NCBI GenBank assembly: GCA_037131165.1
Contig: JBAXRO010000095.1
Coordinates: 1 to 5,918 of the forward strand
Source of the DNA: WLNJ01 sp037131165
GTDB lineage: Bacteria > Actinomycetota > Thermoleophilia > Solirubrobacterales > Solirubrobacteraceae
DNA length: 5,918 bases
Direction of reading: 5' to 3'
Of the stretch, positions 4,600-5,918 are shown in pieces; positions within the stretch are counted from its first letter, which is position 1, and every line of letters begins with the position of its first letter. A program made the translations under genes and the position numbers. The notes beneath the pieces were generated by a model, which worked only from the letters and a program-made list of their open reading frames with translations, did not search any database and was not told where the DNA came from.

Positions 4600-5918
4600 A
4601 TGTCCAACGAAACGAATGACTCAAGTTCAGCGGTAGTCCCGATCACGGTCGCGCGCGGCGACGGTATCGGCCCGGAGATCATGGATGCGACGCTCCGCAT
4701 CCTCGAGGCGGCAGGTGCCCGCCTCGCGATCGAGGAAATCGAGATCGGCGAGAAGGTCTACGAGCGCGGCAACTCGGCCGGCATCGACCCGGAGTCGTGG
4801 GAGTCACTGAGGAGCACCAAGGTCTTCCTCAAGGCACCGATCACCACTCCTCAGGGCGGTGGCTTCAAGAGCCTTAACGTGACCGTCCGCAAGACACTCG
4901 GCCTTTACGCGAACGTCCGCCCGACGGTCGCCTACGACCCGTTCGTCGCGACGAAGCACCCTGGCATGGACGTGGTCATCGTCCGCGAGAACGAGGAGGA
5001 CCTCTACGCCGGCATCGAGTACCGCCAGACCGACGAGGTCGTCCATGCGCTCAAGATCCACTCCCATGCCGGCACCGAGCGGATCTGCCGATACGCGTTC
5101 GAGTACGCGCGCGCCCACGACCGCAAGAAGGTCACCTGCTTCACCAAGGACAACATCCTCAAGCTGACCGACGGCATGTTCCACAAGGTCTTCGAAGAGG
5201 TCGCAGCCGACTACCCGGAGATCGAGAACGAGCACTGGATCGTCGACATCGGCGCCGCGAAGCTCGCCGACACGCCCGAGGCGTTCGACGTCCTCGTGCT
5301 CCCGAACCTCTACGGCGACATCCTCAGCGACGTCGCCGCCCAGATCGCCGGATCGGTCGGCCTCGCCGGCTCGTCGAACATCGGTGAGAACTTCGCGATG
5401 TTCGAGGCGATCCACGGCAGCGCCCCGCGGCGTGCCGGCCAGGACGTCGCGAACCCTTCGGGCCTGCTCCTCGGAGCGGTTCTGATGCTCGTCCACATCG
5501 GCCAGGGAGACGTCGCCGAGAAGGTCCAGAACGCTTGGCTCAAGACGATCGAGGATGGCGTCCACACCTACGACGTCTTCGACGACTCGGTCAGCACGGA
5601 GAAGGTAGGCACCAGCGGCTTCGCCGACGCCGTGATCGAGCGGATCGGCCAGAAGCCCGAAAAGCTCAAGCCCGCCAGCTACTCGGCAGGCGAGGCCTTT
5701 GCCGCCCCGACGGCGCGGCCGGTCCCCCAGATCGAGAAGAAGCTCGACGGCGTCGATGTCTTCGTGCAGTGGCGCGGATCCGACCCGAACGAGCTCGGCG
5801 CGATCCTCGAGCCGCTCGCCGGTGACGACTTCGAGCTGGTGATGATCAGCAACCGCGGCCAGAAGGTGTGGCCCGGAGGCTTCCCCGAGACCTACACGAC
5901 CGATCACTGGCGCTGCCG
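4600..5918 (+). CDS. icd: Isocitrate dehydrogenase, Thermus-type with C-terminal extension (3'-partial)
   Basis: This cytosolic TCA-cycle enzyme oxidatively decarboxylates isocitrate to 2-oxoglutarate. The open frame gives 439 residues before the window ends. Active-site residues are visible by comparison with E. coli Icd: S91, N93, R97 in FKSLNVTVR; R107 in YANVRP; R129 and Y136 in VRENEEDLYAGIE; K183 in TKDNILK; and metal-binding aspartates D216, D240 and D244 (NLYGDILSD). The cofactor loop reads HGSAPRRAGQDVANP (272-286). Where E. coli has Lys344-Tyr345, this protein has Arg277-Arg278, and no Asp of NAD-specific enzymes is present, so NADP is favoured. A region after about 350, including GVDVFVQW (384-391) and MISNRGQKVWP (415-425), matches the extra C-terminal domain of Thermus thermophilus IDH, whose end reads much like the TDHWRC here. 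By that comparison about 40-60 residues are missing beyond the edge. The ATG is set by a good Shine-Dalgarno. The enzyme is unlikely to be functionally tied to the importer. Confidence 0.93.
   Translation, partial: MSNETNDSSSAVVPITVARGDGIGPEIMDATLRILEAAGARLAIEEIEIGEKVYERGNSAGIDPESWESLRSTKVFLKAPITTPQGGGFKSLNVTVRKTLGLYANVRPTVAYDPFVATKHPGMDVVIVRENEEDLYAGIEYRQTDEVVHALKIHSHAGTERICRYAFEYARAHDRKKVTCFTKDNILKLTDGMFHKVFEEVAADYPEIENEHWIVDIGAAKLADTPEAFDVLVLPNLYGDILSDVAAQIAGSVGLAGSSNIGENFAMFEAIHGSAPRRAGQDVANPSGLLLGAVLMLVHIGQGDVAEKVQNAWLKTIEDGVHTYDVFDDSVSTEKVGTSGFADAVIERIGQKPEKLKPASYSAGEAFAAPTARPVPQIEKKLDGVDVFVQWRGSDPNELGAILEPLAGDDFELVMISNRGQKVWPGGFPETYTTDHWRC

Noticed and set aside
4804..5907. Minus-strand open frame of 367 codons opposite isocitrate dehydrogenase
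   Set aside because: It is the antisense shadow of a gene with conserved catalytic residues across the whole length, and it has no recognisable domain.

Overview
The window is high-GC DNA, with most codons in the coding frames ending in G or C, from what looks like an actinobacterium. The protein styles suggest a Thermoleophilia/Solirubrobacterales-type lineage, but this is inferred from general resemblance and not from a search. It carries six protein genes, two of them cut by the window edges, and almost no non-coding DNA. No RNA gene, CRISPR array, insertion sequence or integrase is visible.

Layout. (1) Bases 1-1328, minus strand: a multi-pass membrane protein of the GT39/PMT-like (ArnT-type) glycosyltransferase class. 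Its C-terminal end runs off the left edge. Its start lacks the usual first membrane helix and acidic loop motif. (2) Bases 1329-1419: a 91-bp divergent intergenic region with a compact inverted repeat. It is the only substantial non-coding stretch and the probable control point. (3) Bases 1420-4557, plus strand: a tightly packed four-gene operon of an ABC permease, an ABC ATPase, a lipoprotein substrate-binding protein of the NMT1/THI5-like family, and a small P-loop kinase-like protein. Each junction is a 4-nt stop/start overlap (ATGA, ATGA, TTGA). (4) Bases 4600-5918, plus strand: an isocitrate dehydrogenase of the Thermus-type subfamily with a C-terminal extension. It has its own ribosome binding site and is cut by the right edge.

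How the genes fit together. The ATPase, permease and binding protein form a complete importer of the ThiXYZ / RibXY / SsuABC superfamily. The binding protein resembles those for thiamine pyrimidine precursors (ThiY) or riboflavin (RibY), so a vitamin or vitamin precursor is the most likely cargo, though the ligand cannot be read from sequence. The kinase-like protein is translationally coupled to the importer. It could phosphorylate and trap the imported molecule, but its usual acidic active-site pair appears altered. The isocitrate dehydrogenase is a central-metabolism gene and probably only a neighbour. No TPP or FMN riboswitch was recognised upstream of the operon.

Nothing here is clearly a new system. 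The best leads are the transporter-coupled kinase-like protein, the N-terminally short glycosyltransferase, and the Arg-Arg cofactor-site substitution in the isocitrate dehydrogenase.
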